The notes under the pieces were generated by a model. The model saw only the letters and a list, made by a program, of their open reading frames with translations. It was not told the origin of the DNA and searched no databases. Below, piece after piece: positions 9,351 through 16,999 of a DNA stretch of 64,000 bases. How positions within the stretch are numbered: the first letter of the stretch is position 1; each line of letters opens with the position of its first letter. Source of the stretch: Stenotrophomonas maltophilia (GTDB lineage: Bacteria > Pseudomonadota > Gammaproteobacteria > Xanthomonadales > Xanthomonadaceae); contig NZ_CP015612.1 of assembly GCF_002138415.1 (NCBI RefSeq), positions 1,714,001 to 1,778,000 on the forward strand, in the 5' to 3' direction. The translations under genes were made by a program, and so were the position numbers.

Positions 9351-9363
9351 TCGAAAAATTCGA
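9351..9363. promoter_or_regulatory. Palindrome abutting the LysR start codon
   Basis: TCGAA-AAA-TTCGA is a perfect interrupted palindrome whose last base directly precedes the ATG of the LysR gene. It occupies the place where a ribosome binding site would be expected; none is visible. It could be an autoregulatory site or coincidence. Confidence 0.3.
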
Positions 9364-10284
9364 ATGCTCAAGCTCAGCCTCGATGCCCTGCAGATCCTGG
9401 ATGCCATCGACCGCCGCGGCTCCTTTGCCGGCGCTGGCAAGGCCCTGCACAAAGTGCCCTCGACCATCTCGTACACCGTGGCCAAGCTGGAGGAGGACCT
9501 GGGCGTACAGCTGTTCGACCGGGTTGGCCCGCGTGCAGAGCCGACCGAGGCCGGACGCGCCCTGCTGGACGAGGGCCGGCACTTGCTGCGCGCCGCCCGC
9601 GAGCTGGAGCTGCGGGTACGCCGGGTGGCGTCGGGCTGGGAGACCGAACTGACGCTGGCGGTGGACTCGGTGTTCCCTACCTGGCTGCTCGGCCCGGACA
9701 TCGCCGCGTTTCGTGAGGCCGAGGCACCGACCCGGCTGCGGCTGATCGGCGAGGCTCTGTCCGGCACCTGGGAGGCCCTGCTGGACCGCCGCGCCGACCT
9801 GCTGGTCGGTGCGCCGGGCGAGGGGCCCAGTGGCGGTGGTTACGTGGTCGAACCGCTGGGCACGGTGGAGTTCGTGTTCGCGGTCGCGCCGGATCATCCG
9901 TTGGCCAGCGTGCCGGGCGTGCTCGGTCGCGAGCAGCTGGTCGAGCACTGCGCGATCGCCGTTTCCGATTCGGCGCGGCGGCTGCTGCCGCGCACGGTGG
10001 GCCTGTTGATGGGGCAGGAGATGCTGACCGTGCCGGACATGGCCAGCAAGCTGAAGCTGCAATGCGAAGGCGTGGGCTTCGGTTTCCTGCCCGAGCCGTG
10101 CGCGCGCGCTGCAGTGGCGCGTGGCCAGCTGGTGATCCGCGAGGTGGAGGAACACAAGCCGGAAGAGACCTTCTGGCTGGCCTGGCGCACCGGTGAGGAT
10201 GGCGCGGCACTGCGCTGGTGGCGCGAGCGCCTGCGGAGGCCGGAGCTGCTGTCGCAGTGGTGGCAGTCAATGGCACGGAGTTAG
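9364..10284 (+). CDS. LysR-family transcriptional regulator
   Basis: A 306-residue regulator. The N-terminal winged helix-turn-helix covers about residues 1-60, with the family pattern LQILDAIDRRGSFAGAGKALHKVPSTISYTVAKLEEDLGVQLFDR broken only by small variations. The remainder is a periplasmic-binding-like effector domain. Closest in style to the YhaJ/DhcR-like regulators usually found beside pirin genes. It is divergent from the pirin gene across a 140-bp gap and probably controls it, perhaps through T-N11-A sites there. No Shine-Dalgarno precedes the ATG, which is odd. Confidence 0.88.
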   Translation: MLKLSLDALQILDAIDRRGSFAGAGKALHKVPSTISYTVAKLEEDLGVQLFDRVGPRAEPTEAGRALLDEGRHLLRAARELELRVRRVASGWETELTLAVDSVFPTWLLGPDIAAFREAEAPTRLRLIGEALSGTWEALLDRRADLLVGAPGEGPSGGGYVVEPLGTVEFVFAVAPDHPLASVPGVLGREQLVEHCAIAVSDSARRLLPRTVGLLMGQEMLTVPDMASKLKLQCEGVGFGFLPEPCARAAVARGQLVIREVEEHKPEETFWLAWRTGEDGAALRWWRERLRRPELLSQWWQSMARS

Positions 10285-10373
10285 GGGTACGGCAGGGCTG
10301 CGCCCTGCACCCGCTACGAGCTGGAGCAACAGCAACAGCAACAGCAACAGCAGAAGCTGGTTTGCTGAGGGAT

Positions 10374-10475
10374 GGCGGGGTGGGTCCGGTTGCGGGGGAC
10401 GCTGCAAGTACGTCCATGTAAGCTCGGTCGCCGCATCCATGCGGCTCACGCCCCCGCAACCGGACCCACCCCGCC
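10374..10475 (+). repeat. Long hairpin L1 (three-way-junction family)
   Basis: The 25-nt arms at 10374-10398 and 10451-10475 are perfectly complementary. They enclose a 52-nt core (10399-10450) that starts ACGCTGCAAG and ends CGGCTCACG. Inside the core, TAC-GTCCAT-GTA and CCGC-ATCCAT-GCGG can form two small hairpins, so the whole folds as a three-way junction. The same arms, apart from one compensated pair, recur in L7 47 kb away. Confidence 0.85.
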
Positions 10476-10518
10476 TTCGACAGATTTCCGCGTTCTGTCG
10501 GAACGGCGTACTGCTCTG

Positions 10519-10631
10519 GTAGGTGTCGACCTTGGTCGACACGGTAGATCCACGCCATGCGTGGATGCTCTTCGATCAATTATCGAAATACTCGAACTCG
10601 ATGGAGTCATCCACGCATGGCGTGGATCTAC
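10519..10631. repeat. SMAG (GTAG) palindromes between L1 and L2
   Basis: GTAGGTGTCGACCTTGGTCG begins at 10519 and GTAGATCCACGCCATGCGTG at 10544. An inverted partner ending GTGGATCTAC closes at 10631, so the outer pair can itself form a long stem. A TTCGAT/ATCGAA palindrome is at 10571-10587. Each unit has the GTAG terminus that defines S. maltophilia SMAG repeats. Confidence 0.75.
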
Positions 10632-10656
10632 CAGATCGCGGAAATCTGTCAGAGGT

Positions 10657-10752
10657 GGGCGGCATGGGCAGGCAGGACCGTTGGCGGCATGGATGCCGCC
10701 ATCGAGCCCCCATGGATGGGTTTACGGCGTGTCCTGCCTGTCCATGTCGCCC
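10657..10752 (-). repeat. Long hairpin L2 (three-way-junction family)
   Basis: The 22-nt arms at 10657-10678 and 10731-10752 pair with only two mismatched positions. The core (10679-10730), read on the minus strand, runs ACGCCGTAAA, CCC-ATCCAT-GGG, then GGCGGC-ATCCAT-GCCGCC and ends AACG. It is inverted relative to L1. Confidence 0.85.
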
Positions 10753-10884
10753 CGCCAACCCACGGAATGCCAGCTTTTGCTGTTGCCGTTGCCTTGGCTT
10801 GAAGCATCTGCAGGTGCAGGGCGCAGCCCTGCCGAAAAACACACATAAAAAAACAGCAGGCCGGGGCCTGCTGTTTCGGTGTAA

Positions 10885-10961
10885 TGGTGCGCCCGGAGAG
10901 ATTCGAACTCCCGACCGCCTGGTTCGTAGCCAGGTACTCTATCCAACTGAGCTACGGGCGC
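10885..10961 (-). tRNA. tRNA-Arg(ACG), copy 3 of 3 in transcription order
   Basis: A 77-nt cloverleaf on the minus strand with encoded CCA. The acceptor stem is GCGCCCG/CGGGCGC, the anticodon stem CCTGG/CCAGG encloses loop CTACGAA with anticodon ACG, and the T arm contains GTTCGAA. It is identical in sequence to the two upstream copies and is the last gene of the tRNA series. Confidence 0.97.
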
Positions 10962-10993
10962 CAATTACATAAACTTGTTGTGCTGACTGTGTA

Positions 10994-11070
10994 TGGTGCG
11001 CCCGGAGAGATTCGAACTCCCGACCGCCTGGTTCGTAGCCAGGTACTCTATCCAACTGAGCTACGGGCGC
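10994..11070 (-). tRNA. tRNA-Arg(ACG), middle copy
   Basis: A 77-nt gene identical to its neighbours (anticodon ACG in loop CTACGAA, CCA encoded). Spacers of 32 and 69 bp separate it from the flanking copies and share no obvious sequence, so the tRNA bodies are conserved while the spacers are not. Confidence 0.97.
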
Positions 11071-11139
11071 GCGGTACACAATCAACTTACTGCTTAATTT
11101 TACTGCATTTTCAGCGGCGGATGCTGAAAACCTGTCGAG

Positions 11140-11216
11140 TGGTGCGCCCGGAGAGATTCGAACTCCCGACCGCCTGGTTCGTAGCCAGGTACTCTATCCA
11201 ACTGAGCTACGGGCGC
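11140..11216 (-). tRNA. tRNA-Arg(ACG), first copy of the transcript
   Basis: A 77-nt gene identical to the other two. Its 5' end (11207-11216) overlaps the 3' end of the hydrolase gene, whose TAG stop is the TAG of the tRNA's own CGTAGCTC segment. The hydrolase is on the same strand, so read-through transcripts from the thiD operon could feed the tRNAs. Confidence 0.97.
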
Positions 11217-12133
11217 CCTGCGACAGGAGCGGAATTATGCGGATGTCGGCGCGCACCGTCAACAGTTTTGTGAAAATTTTCATCCAACTGAATGAAAAAG
11301 CTGTCAGCTACAGCCTCCGGCGCTTTCAGCCACGCGAAATGATCGGCGCGCGTGCCCAGTTCCTGCGCGGACAGCACACGCAGCTGCGCGTCCACATTCG
11401 GCAGCTTCGCCAGCAGCGTCTGCATCGATCCGGTGGGTGCCAGCCAGTCGTGCTCCATCAGCACCGCCTGTGCGCTGCCGTGCACGCGCGCCATCTGCGC
11501 ATCGAGGTCTTCGTCCATGCCGGCAGCGGCGTAGTGGTTGTTCAGGCCCACGCGTGCCCAGTCGGCAATCAGCCCGCGCGCTTCGGTGCCACCAAAGCCG
11601 AGGCGACGGCCATGCAGCACGCCCTGGCGCTGCGCGATCCACGGCAGGAAGCGGTAGACCAGTGGCAGCAGCCAGCCACGCGGTGGCGGGAACCCGCGCC
11701 AGAACGGTGAGCCGCTGGCGGCCAGCCACAGCCGGTTGAAGTGCTGCGGGTTGCGGCCGGCATGCACGCAGGCCAGCTGCCCGCCCAGACTGTGTCCACC
11801 GATGATCCGGGGCAGGGCGTCGGTGGCGTCATCGGCTGCGGCCAGGACGGCCTGGCTGGCCGGCAGATCCTGTTCGAGTACTTCGCGATAGCCCCAGTCC
11901 TGCGTGCGCGAGGGGCGCAGTGAGCTGCTGCCATTGCCGCGCCACTCATGCAGGTAGACCGCCACGCCCTTCGTCGCCAGCGCCAATGCCAGTGGCAGGT
12001 AGTGACGCGCGGCCACGCCCAGCGCTGGCAGCCACAGCAGGCGCGCGATGGGCTGTGCGGGCACGCAGGCGATCACTTCATAGCGATGGCCATCAGTGCA
12101 CTGCACGGCAACGACGTCCGGTGCGAGACTCAT
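11207..12133 (-). CDS. Alpha/beta hydrolase, exosortase/thioesterase-like, downstream of thiD
   Basis: A 308-residue protein from the ATG at 12133, which overlaps the thiD stop by ATGA. Features: WLPALGVAARHY near the N-terminus, HEWRGNGSSS, the nucleophile elbow GGHSLGGQ and a late TRADHFAW histidine region. The family resembles the serine aminopeptidase S33/acyl-hydrolase group. Function unknown. The last 10 bp lie inside tRNA-Arg, and the tail GARRHPHNSAPVAGRP looks unstructured, as if an ancestral stop had been lost and the frame ran on into the tRNA gene. Confidence 0.75.
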   Translation of the reverse strand: MSLAPDVVAVQCTDGHRYEVIACVPAQPIARLLWLPALGVAARHYLPLALALATKGVAVYLHEWRGNGSSSLRPSRTQDWGYREVLEQDLPASQAVLAAADDATDALPRIIGGHSLGGQLACVHAGRNPQHFNRLWLAASGSPFWRGFPPPRGWLLPLVYRFLPWIAQRQGVLHGRRLGFGGTEARGLIADWARVGLNNHYAAAGMDEDLDAQMARVHGSAQAVLMEHDWLAPTGSMQTLLAKLPNVDAQLRVLSAQELGTRADHFAWLKAPEAVADSFFIQLDENFHKTVDGARRHPHNSAPVAGRP

Positions 12134-12939
12134 GCGTGCGGTGCCGCGCCGAAGTGATCGAGTACCAGCACCTCGCTGCGACCAGGCGCGTAGCCCTGCT
12201 GCAGGCCGCGCGCAACGTAGTCGATGCCGGCTTCGCAGGCATTGGCCAGGCTCAGGCCATTGCACAGCTGCGCGGCGATGGCCGAGGCCAGCGTGCAGCC
12301 TGTGCCATGTGCGTCCAGCGGCAGGCGAGCGTGGATGAATTCTTCGCTGCTGACGCCGTCGAAATAGCGATCGATCACGCGGTTGCCTTCCTGCAGGTGG
12401 CCGCCTTTCAGCAGCACCGCACCGGCACCGAGATCGAGCAGGGCAGAGGCAGCCTGTTCGGCGTCATCGCCGTTGCCGATCTTCCGGCCGATCAGGAGTT
12501 CTGCTTCCGGGGTATTGGGTGTAACCAGCGTCGCCAACGGCAGCAGGCGTTCGCGCATGGCCTTGAGCGCACTTTCCTCCAGCAGGCGCGCGCCGCTGGT
12601 GGCGACCATCACCGGGTCCAGCACCACGTGCGGCGGGCGATGCTTTTCCAGTGCGTCGGCGACCGCATGGATCACCTCGGCGTTGGCCAGCATGCCGAGT
12701 TTCACGGCATGGATGTCGAAGTCATCGAAGCAGGCTTCGATCTGCGCCTGCAGGAATGCGATCGGTGGCACATGCACGGCGGTGACGCCACGGGTGTTCT
12801 GTGCAGTCAGCGCGGCGAACACGGCCAGGCCATGCACGCGGTGCGCGGCGAAGGCCTTGAGATCGGCAGGGACACCGGCGCCACCGCCGGAGTCGGAGCC
12901 GGCGATGGTGAGGGCGGAAACGGGAGTGGTCGGGCTCAT
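12130..12939 (-). CDS. thiD: Hydroxymethylpyrimidine/phosphomethylpyrimidine kinase
   Basis: A 269-residue ribokinase-fold enzyme that phosphorylates HMP and then HMP-P to HMP-PP in thiamine synthesis. Diagnostic stretches are [11 protein letters not shown] (residues 12-22), [15 protein letters not shown] (about 108-116), [12 protein letters not shown] and the anion hole/catalytic [10 protein letters not shown] (211-220). Length is normal. It forms a two-gene unit with the overlapping hydrolase. No thiamine-pyrophosphate riboswitch is apparent in the 107 bp upstream, which instead hold a perfect GGGGTCAGA palindrome. Confidence 0.95.
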   Translation of the reverse strand: MSPTTPVSALTIAGSDSGGGAGVPADLKAFAAHRVHGLAVFAALTAQNTRGVTAVHVPPIAFLQAQIEACFDDFDIHAVKLGMLANAEVIHAVADALEKHRPPHVVLDPVMVATSGARLLEESALKAMRERLLPLATLVTPNTPEAELLIGRKIGNGDDAEQAASALLDLGAGAVLLKGGHLQEGNRVIDRYFDGVSSEEFIHARLPLDAHGTGCTLASAIAAQLCNGLSLANACEAGIDYVARGLQQGYAPGRSEVLVLDHFGAAPHA

Positions 12940-12992
12940 CCAGCGATTGTGCCGTGGTCACCGTAAAGGCGGTAGCGTTGCCGCCGGTAGAC

Positions 12993-13033
12993 GGGGTCAG
13001 ATTCCTTTTCCGCAGGAAAAGGAATCTGACCCC
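12993..13033. repeat. GGGGTCAGA palindrome with 19-bp perfect stem
   Basis: Positions 12993-13011 (starting GGGGTCAGATTCC) are exactly complementary to 13015-13033 around a GCA loop. Related palindromes occur at 35678-35719 and twice at 63747-63830. It lies between thiD and the DUF1275 gene and lacks a T-run, so it is better read as a dispersed palindromic repeat than as a plain terminator. Confidence 0.75.
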
Positions 13034-13046
13034 TGGAGCGCGGCCC

Positions 13047-13715
13047 TCAATGCCGCCAACGCGCCCACTGCTGGTACACCACATAACCCAGCCCGGTCAG
13101 GCCGGTCAGCAGGGCGGGGGCGAGCAGGGCGTCGTATTGCCAGCGCATGAACAACCAGGCGCCGAGGATGCCGCCGGCGAGGAAGCCGCTGATGATCAGG
13201 CCGCTGAGGGTCAGCCGCCGTACCTGCAGCGGCAGTCCGCGCAGCAGGTGGCCCAGGCCGATGCCGAGGTCGGTGAACATGCCGCTGAGGTGGGTGGTGC
13301 GCACCACCGCGCCACTGAAGGTGGTGGCCATCGCATTCTGCAGGCCGCAGGCCATGGCGGCGGCCAGTGCACCCCAGATCTGATGCTGTTCGAACAGGGG
13401 GATGGCCACCAGCAGCAGTGCCGATTCCAGCGCCAGCGCCACGCCGTAGCGGCGGCCCAGCTGCAGGGCGCTGTCCTGGATCAGCAGGCCGCTGAGCATC
13501 GCGCCCAGCGAGAACGCGATCAGCAGTCCCCACAGGTGGCCGACCGCGCGCCAGTCACCCTGGGCCAGCGCCATGCCCAGCTGGCTGGTGCTGCCGGTCA
13601 TGTGGCTGACCGCCTGGTGCTCGAAGCCGAGAAAGCCGACCACGTTGACCATGCCGGCCACGCACGAGAGCGCGACCGCGCCGATCCAGACCCAGGTGGG
13701 CAGGCGTATTCCCAT
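13047..13715 (-). CDS. DUF1275 (YoaK-like) membrane protein
   Basis: A 222-residue integral membrane protein with six to seven hydrophobic segments. N-terminal [11 protein letters not shown] and [11 protein letters not shown], central [33 protein letters not shown], and C-terminal LSGFL-type helices are the DUF1275/YoaK pattern. Biochemical role unknown; members are proposed permease-like proteins. It starts 12 bp downstream of the lipoprotein gene and is probably co-transcribed with it. Confidence 0.85.
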   Translation of the reverse strand: MGIRLPTWVWIGAVALSCVAGMVNVVGFLGFEHQAVSHMTGSTSQLGMALAQGDWRAVGHLWGLLIAFSLGAMLSGLLIQDSALQLGRRYGVALALESALLLVAIPLFEQHQIWGALAAAMACGLQNAMATTFSGAVVRTTHLSGMFTDLGIGLGHLLRGLPLQVRRLTLSGLIISGFLAGGILGAWLFMRWQYDALLAPALLTGLTGLGYVVYQQWARWRH

Positions 13716-13727
13716 CGGCGGGGCCCC

Positions 13728-14234
13728 TCAGGGCCCGCCGAAGCCGCCGTTGAACTGCAGCTCGCTGAAGGTGTTGCTGGCCGGGTCGAACACCGCGCCC
13801 CAGAACTGCGTGCCGCCGTCACAGACGCGGATCGCTTCCCGTGCCGGGTTGATGCCGCTGTCGTCGGGCAGATGGAAGGCGTTGATGTAGATCAGCCGCT
13901 TGCCGGCGCTTTCGATGCCGACGTATTGGCGGTCGAAGTCCAGCACCTTCGGTACCTGTGACTCCAGCGACGACAGCTGCGCTTCCAGCTGGTCGATCTG
14001 CTGCCGGCTGGGTGCCCAGTAGCCGCTGACCCGCCCGGCCTCGCGGCCGGGACTGGGGCGCGAGCAGGTGTCGAGCACCTGCGCGGCGATGATCGGGCGG
14101 GTGACCACCCAGGACTGGCCGGTACGCTCGGCGGTCGGCACGCTGGCCGGGCCGCGCGTGGTGGTGCAGGCGCCGAGCACGGCTGCGAGCGCGATCGCAG
14201 CCGTGGGCAGCAGCAGACGGGTACCGCGGTTCAC
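13728..14234 (-). CDS. Predicted lipoprotein of unknown function
   Basis: A 168-residue protein whose N-terminal signal ends in lipobox LGAC (Cys23). The mature part is soluble and contains a short coiled-coil-like segment (DQLEAQLSSLESQ) followed by YVGIESAGKRLIYINAF and a C-terminal FDPASNTFSELQFNG. I do not recognise a domain. It uses a GTG start that overlaps the phoH stop by GTGA, so it is translationally coupled to phoH. Confidence 0.7.
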   Translation of the reverse strand: MNRGTRLLLPTAAIALAAVLGACTTTRGPASVPTAERTGQSWVVTRPIIAAQVLDTCSRPSPGREAGRVSGYWAPSRQQIDQLEAQLSSLESQVPKVLDFDRQYVGIESAGKRLIYINAFHLPDDSGINPAREAIRVCDGGTQFWGAVFDPASNTFSELQFNGGFGGP

Positions 14235-15631
14235 AACACCTCCGAAGCGTAATCGGCCAGGCGCGAGCGCTCGCCACGGCGCAGGGTGATGTGCGCACTA
14301 TGCGGCCAGTTCTTGAAGCGATCCACCGCGTAGGTCAGGCCCGAGGTGGTTTCGGTCAGGTACGGGGTGTCGATCTGCTCGACGTTGCCCAGGCAGACGA
14401 TCTTGGTACCGGGGCCGGCACGGGTGATCAGCGTCTTCATCTGCTTCGGGGTGAGGTTCTGCGCCTCGTCCAGGATCAGGTAGCGCGACAGGAACGTGCG
14501 GCCGCGCATGAAGTTCATCGAGCGGATCTTGATGCGGCTGGCCAGCAGGTCGTTGGTGGCCTGGCGCCCCCAGGTGCCGCCTTCCTGGTTGTGCGTGAGC
14601 ACTTCCAGGTTGTCGGTCAACGCGCCCATCCACGGTGTCATCTTCTCTTCCTCGGTGCCGGGCAGGAAGCCGATGTCCTCGCCGACGCTGACCGTGGCGC
14701 GGGTCATGATGATCTCGCGGTAGCGCTGCTGGTCCATCGTCTGCGCCAGGCCGGCGGCCAGCGCCAGCAGGGTCTTGCCGGTGCCGGCGGTGCCCAGCAG
14801 CGTGACGAAGTCGATCTCCGGGTCCATCAGGGCATTGAGCGCGAAGTTCTGCTCGCGGTTGCGTGCGCTGATGCCCCACACGGCGTGGCTGCCGTGGCGG
14901 AAATCATCGACCAGCGACAGCACCACCTTGCCATCGCCGACCACGCGGCTGACGCGCAGTTCGACCTCGTCTTCGCCGGGCAGGTAGACGTACTGGTTCG
15001 GGTACCACTCCTCGCCATCCTGCGCGAGGATTTCGTAATGCGTGCGGCCCTTGTCGCTCCAGCTGCGCAGGTCATCGCCGTGGCGCTTCCAGAAGTCTTC
15101 CGGCAGTTCGGTTGCGCCGGTGTAGAGCAGGCTGAAATCGTCCAGCGCACGGTCGTTCTCGTAGTCCTCGGACACGATGCCGGCGATGGCGGCCTTGATC
15201 CGCAGGTTGATGTCCTTGGAAACGAACACCACCGGCAGGTCCGGGGTTTCTTCCTTCAGCGCGAGGATCGCGCCGAGGATGGCATTGTCGGGAATGACCT
15301 TGCCAAAGCTCTTGCCCGCGTCGAAATGGCTGGTCTGGAAGCGCAGCTTGCCGGCGCTCTGCTTGCCGCGCAGCTGCAGGCCATTGGGTCGCTGCAGCGG
15401 AATGCCGTCGGCCAGGTTGTCCAGGCCGGATTCCTGCACCAGCTCGTTGAGGAAGCGGCTCACCTGGCGGGCGTTGCGGCTCGCTTCGGAGGTGCCCTTC
15501 TTGCCGTTGTCCAGCTCCTCGATCACCTGCATGGGCAGGTAGACGTCGTGCTCCTCGAATTTGAACAGCGCGGTGGGATCGTGCATCAGCACGTTGGTAT
15601 CCAGCACGTAGATGCGCTTGCCTCGGGTCAT
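14231..15631 (-). CDS. PhoH-like ATPase with N-terminal PIN domain
   Basis: A 466-residue protein. The N-terminal PIN nuclease-like domain begins KRIYVLDTNVLMHDP with the acidic residues expected of PIN active sites. The C-terminal PhoH P-loop domain has Walker A LLGTAGTGKTLLALAAG and Walker B YLILDEAQNLTP. This PIN-PhoH fusion (PhoH2-like/YlaK type) is an RNA-dependent ATPase/helicase-nuclease in characterised relatives. The ATG at 15631 has AGGAA nine bases upstream. The lipoprotein gene downstream overlaps it. Confidence 0.9.
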   Translation of the reverse strand: MTRGKRIYVLDTNVLMHDPTALFKFEEHDVYLPMQVIEELDNGKKGTSEASRNARQVSRFLNELVQESGLDNLADGIPLQRPNGLQLRGKQSAGKLRFQTSHFDAGKSFGKVIPDNAILGAILALKEETPDLPVVFVSKDINLRIKAAIAGIVSEDYENDRALDDFSLLYTGATELPEDFWKRHGDDLRSWSDKGRTHYEILAQDGEEWYPNQYVYLPGEDEVELRVSRVVGDGKVVLSLVDDFRHGSHAVWGISARNREQNFALNALMDPEIDFVTLLGTAGTGKTLLALAAGLAQTMDQQRYREIIMTRATVSVGEDIGFLPGTEEEKMTPWMGALTDNLEVLTHNQEGGTWGRQATNDLLASRIKIRSMNFMRGRTFLSRYLILDEAQNLTPKQMKTLITRAGPGTKIVCLGNVEQIDTPYLTETTSGLTYAVDRFKNWPHSAHITLRRGERSRLADYASEVL

Positions 15632-15715
15632 CGTCGATTCCTGGTTACGGACAGGGAAAAACCACCACGGCCTGCTGCGGGGCAGGGTGATGGCAGACAC
15701 AGTAGGCAGTGGGAC

Positions 15716-16195
15716 TCACTTGGACTGGGAGGCCTTCAGTTCGGCGAGAACGGCATCGGCATGGCCGGCAACCTTGACCTTGCGCCAGGACTGCACGATG
15801 CGGCTGTCGGGGGAAATCAGGAAGGTGCTGCGTTCGATGCCACGTACCTGCTTGCCGTACATGTTCTTCATCTTGATCACGTCGAAGGCGCTGCACAGCG
15901 CTTCGTCGCCATCGCTGACCAGCGGGAAGTTGAAGCCCTGCTTGGCACAGAAGTTGTCGTGCGACTTCACCGAGTCGCGCGAGACGCCGAGTACCACCGC
16001 GCCTGCCTTCTTGAACTTCGGCAGCAGTGCGTTGAAGTCGATGCCTTCGGTGGTGCAGCCGGGGGTGCTGTCCTTGGGATAGAAGTACAGCACCAGCCAG
16101 TGGCCGGCATAGTCGCCGAGAGTGGCCTGTTCGCCACCGGACAGCGCCAGCGGCAGGGAGAGGGTGGTGCTGTCCAGGGTATCGCCGTTGTTCAT
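15716..16195 (-). CDS. bcp: Thioredoxin-dependent peroxiredoxin (Bcp/PrxQ)
   Basis: A 159-residue PrxQ-type peroxidase that reduces hydrogen peroxide and lipid hydroperoxides using thioredoxin. The active-site stretch is YPKDSTPGCTTEG with peroxidatic Cys47. There is no cysteine five residues later as in E. coli Bcp. Instead Cys83 (in NFCAKQGF) lies 36 residues on, the spacing seen in the Xanthomonas atypical 2-Cys Bcp. The ATG at 16195 has AAGGA upstream. It is located between gcvR-like and phoH genes on the same strand. Confidence 0.93.
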   Translation of the reverse strand: MNNGDTLDSTTLSLPLALSGGEQATLGDYAGHWLVLYFYPKDSTPGCTTEGIDFNALLPKFKKAGAVVLGVSRDSVKSHDNFCAKQGFNFPLVSDGDEALCSAFDVIKMKNMYGKQVRGIERSTFLISPDSRIVQSWRKVKVAGHADAVLAELKASQSK

Positions 16196-16274
16196 GAGGT
16201 CCTTCTGTCGAGCCTGGGTTCTTTCTACGACAATTGCATGAAACGCCACGCGCCCGTGAGAGGCGCGCGAAGAA

Positions 16275-16835
16275 TCAGAATTTCATCGGGTCCATGATCG
16301 CGTCCAGGTTCAGGTGGTCGCAGAATTCAAGGAAGTCGTCGCGCAGCGCGGCGATGTGCATGTTGGCTGGTACGCCGATGGTGACCTGCGCGCTGAACAT
16401 CTCCGCACCGGTCTGCATGGCGCGGTAGCGCGTACTCTGCAGGTTCTCGATGGTGATGCCCTGGCGGTCGAAGAAATCGGCCAGCTGGAACAGGATGCCC
16501 GGCTTGTCGGCGGCGATCACCTCGACGATGTACGGCAGCAGGTTGGACTGCGCCTGCTTGGCCGCGGTGCGGTACCAGACCAGCTTCAGGCCTTCCTCGC
16601 GCTCCAGCCGGGTCAGCATCGCCTCCAGCTTGGCCACTGAATCCCACGAGCCGGTGGCCAGGGCGGTGACCGAGACATCGCGGCCGACCGTGGCCAGGCG
16701 TGCGTCCACCAGATTGCAGCCGCTGTCGGCGATGCGGCGGGTGACGGACAGCAGGGGGGACTCCGGATGCGTCGTGTAGGCGTTGATCAGGAGGTGGTTT
16801 TCGCTCGGCGCGGGGCGCGGGGTGGTGTCGGTCAA
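16275..16835 (-). CDS. Glycine cleavage system repressor-like tandem-ACT protein
   Basis: About 186 residues with two ACT domains, the first after ENHLLINAYT and the second after YIVEVIAADKPGILFQLADFF. The latter matches GcvR, which antagonises GcvA on the gcvTHP promoter in enteric bacteria. It could equally be a generic amino-acid-sensing ACT protein. I chose a TTG at 16835 as start, giving LTDTTPRP; a longer frame runs to 16937 but its N-terminus is unlike the family. It is divergent from dapA across a 164-bp gap. Confidence 0.75.
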   Translation of the reverse strand: MTDTTPRPAPSENHLLINAYTTHPESPLLSVTRRIADSGCNLVDARLATVGRDVSVTALATGSWDSVAKLEAMLTRLEREEGLKLVWYRTAAKQAQSNLLPYIVEVIAADKPGILFQLADFFDRQGITIENLQSTRYRAMQTGAEMFSAQVTIGVPANMHIAALRDDFLEFCDHLNLDAIMDPMKF

Positions 16836-16999
16836 GGCGATTCCGGGTAATGCATGCGTTAGTCTGAATGCCCGCCAGAGGCGGGGATCCACCGGTGTCC
16901 AGCATACTTGCCCGTGCTTTCGCGCCGCAAGTAACATTCAGGTCAGCCCCGGCCTTTCGTGGCGGGCGTTTTCCCTTCCCAGCCAAGAGCAGCACGTCC

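Larger units (their letters stand above)
10291..10832. repeat. Composite repeat island 1: two inverted modular units around SMAG palindromes
   Basis: There is no gene here. The modules run as follows. A 7-bp hairpin GCAGGGC/GCCCTGC (10292-10308), a fourfold CAACAG tract (10327-10350), long hairpin L1 (10374-10475) and a GACAGATTTCCG motif make up the first unit. The GTAG palindromes of 10519-10631 follow. The same modules then appear inverted: GGAAATCTGTC, long hairpin L2 (10657-10752), a TTGCTGTTGCCGTTG tract (10777-10791) and the 7-bp hairpin (10816-10832). Island 2 at 56.85-57.53 kb has the same plan. The island lies between the LysR gene and the tRNA-Arg cluster. Confidence 0.85.

Noticed and set aside
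10327..10350. CAACAG tract as a CRISPR-like or satellite array
   Set aside because: The repeat unit is six bases with no spacers and recurs only as a module of the composite islands.
10372..10972. Several 80-160 codon frames, some encoding poly-Gln or Asn-Ser repeats
   Set aside because: They run through the palindromes, hexamer tract and tRNA of island 1; similar frames occur on both strands and in island 2 as mirror images, so they come from the repeats rather than from coding.
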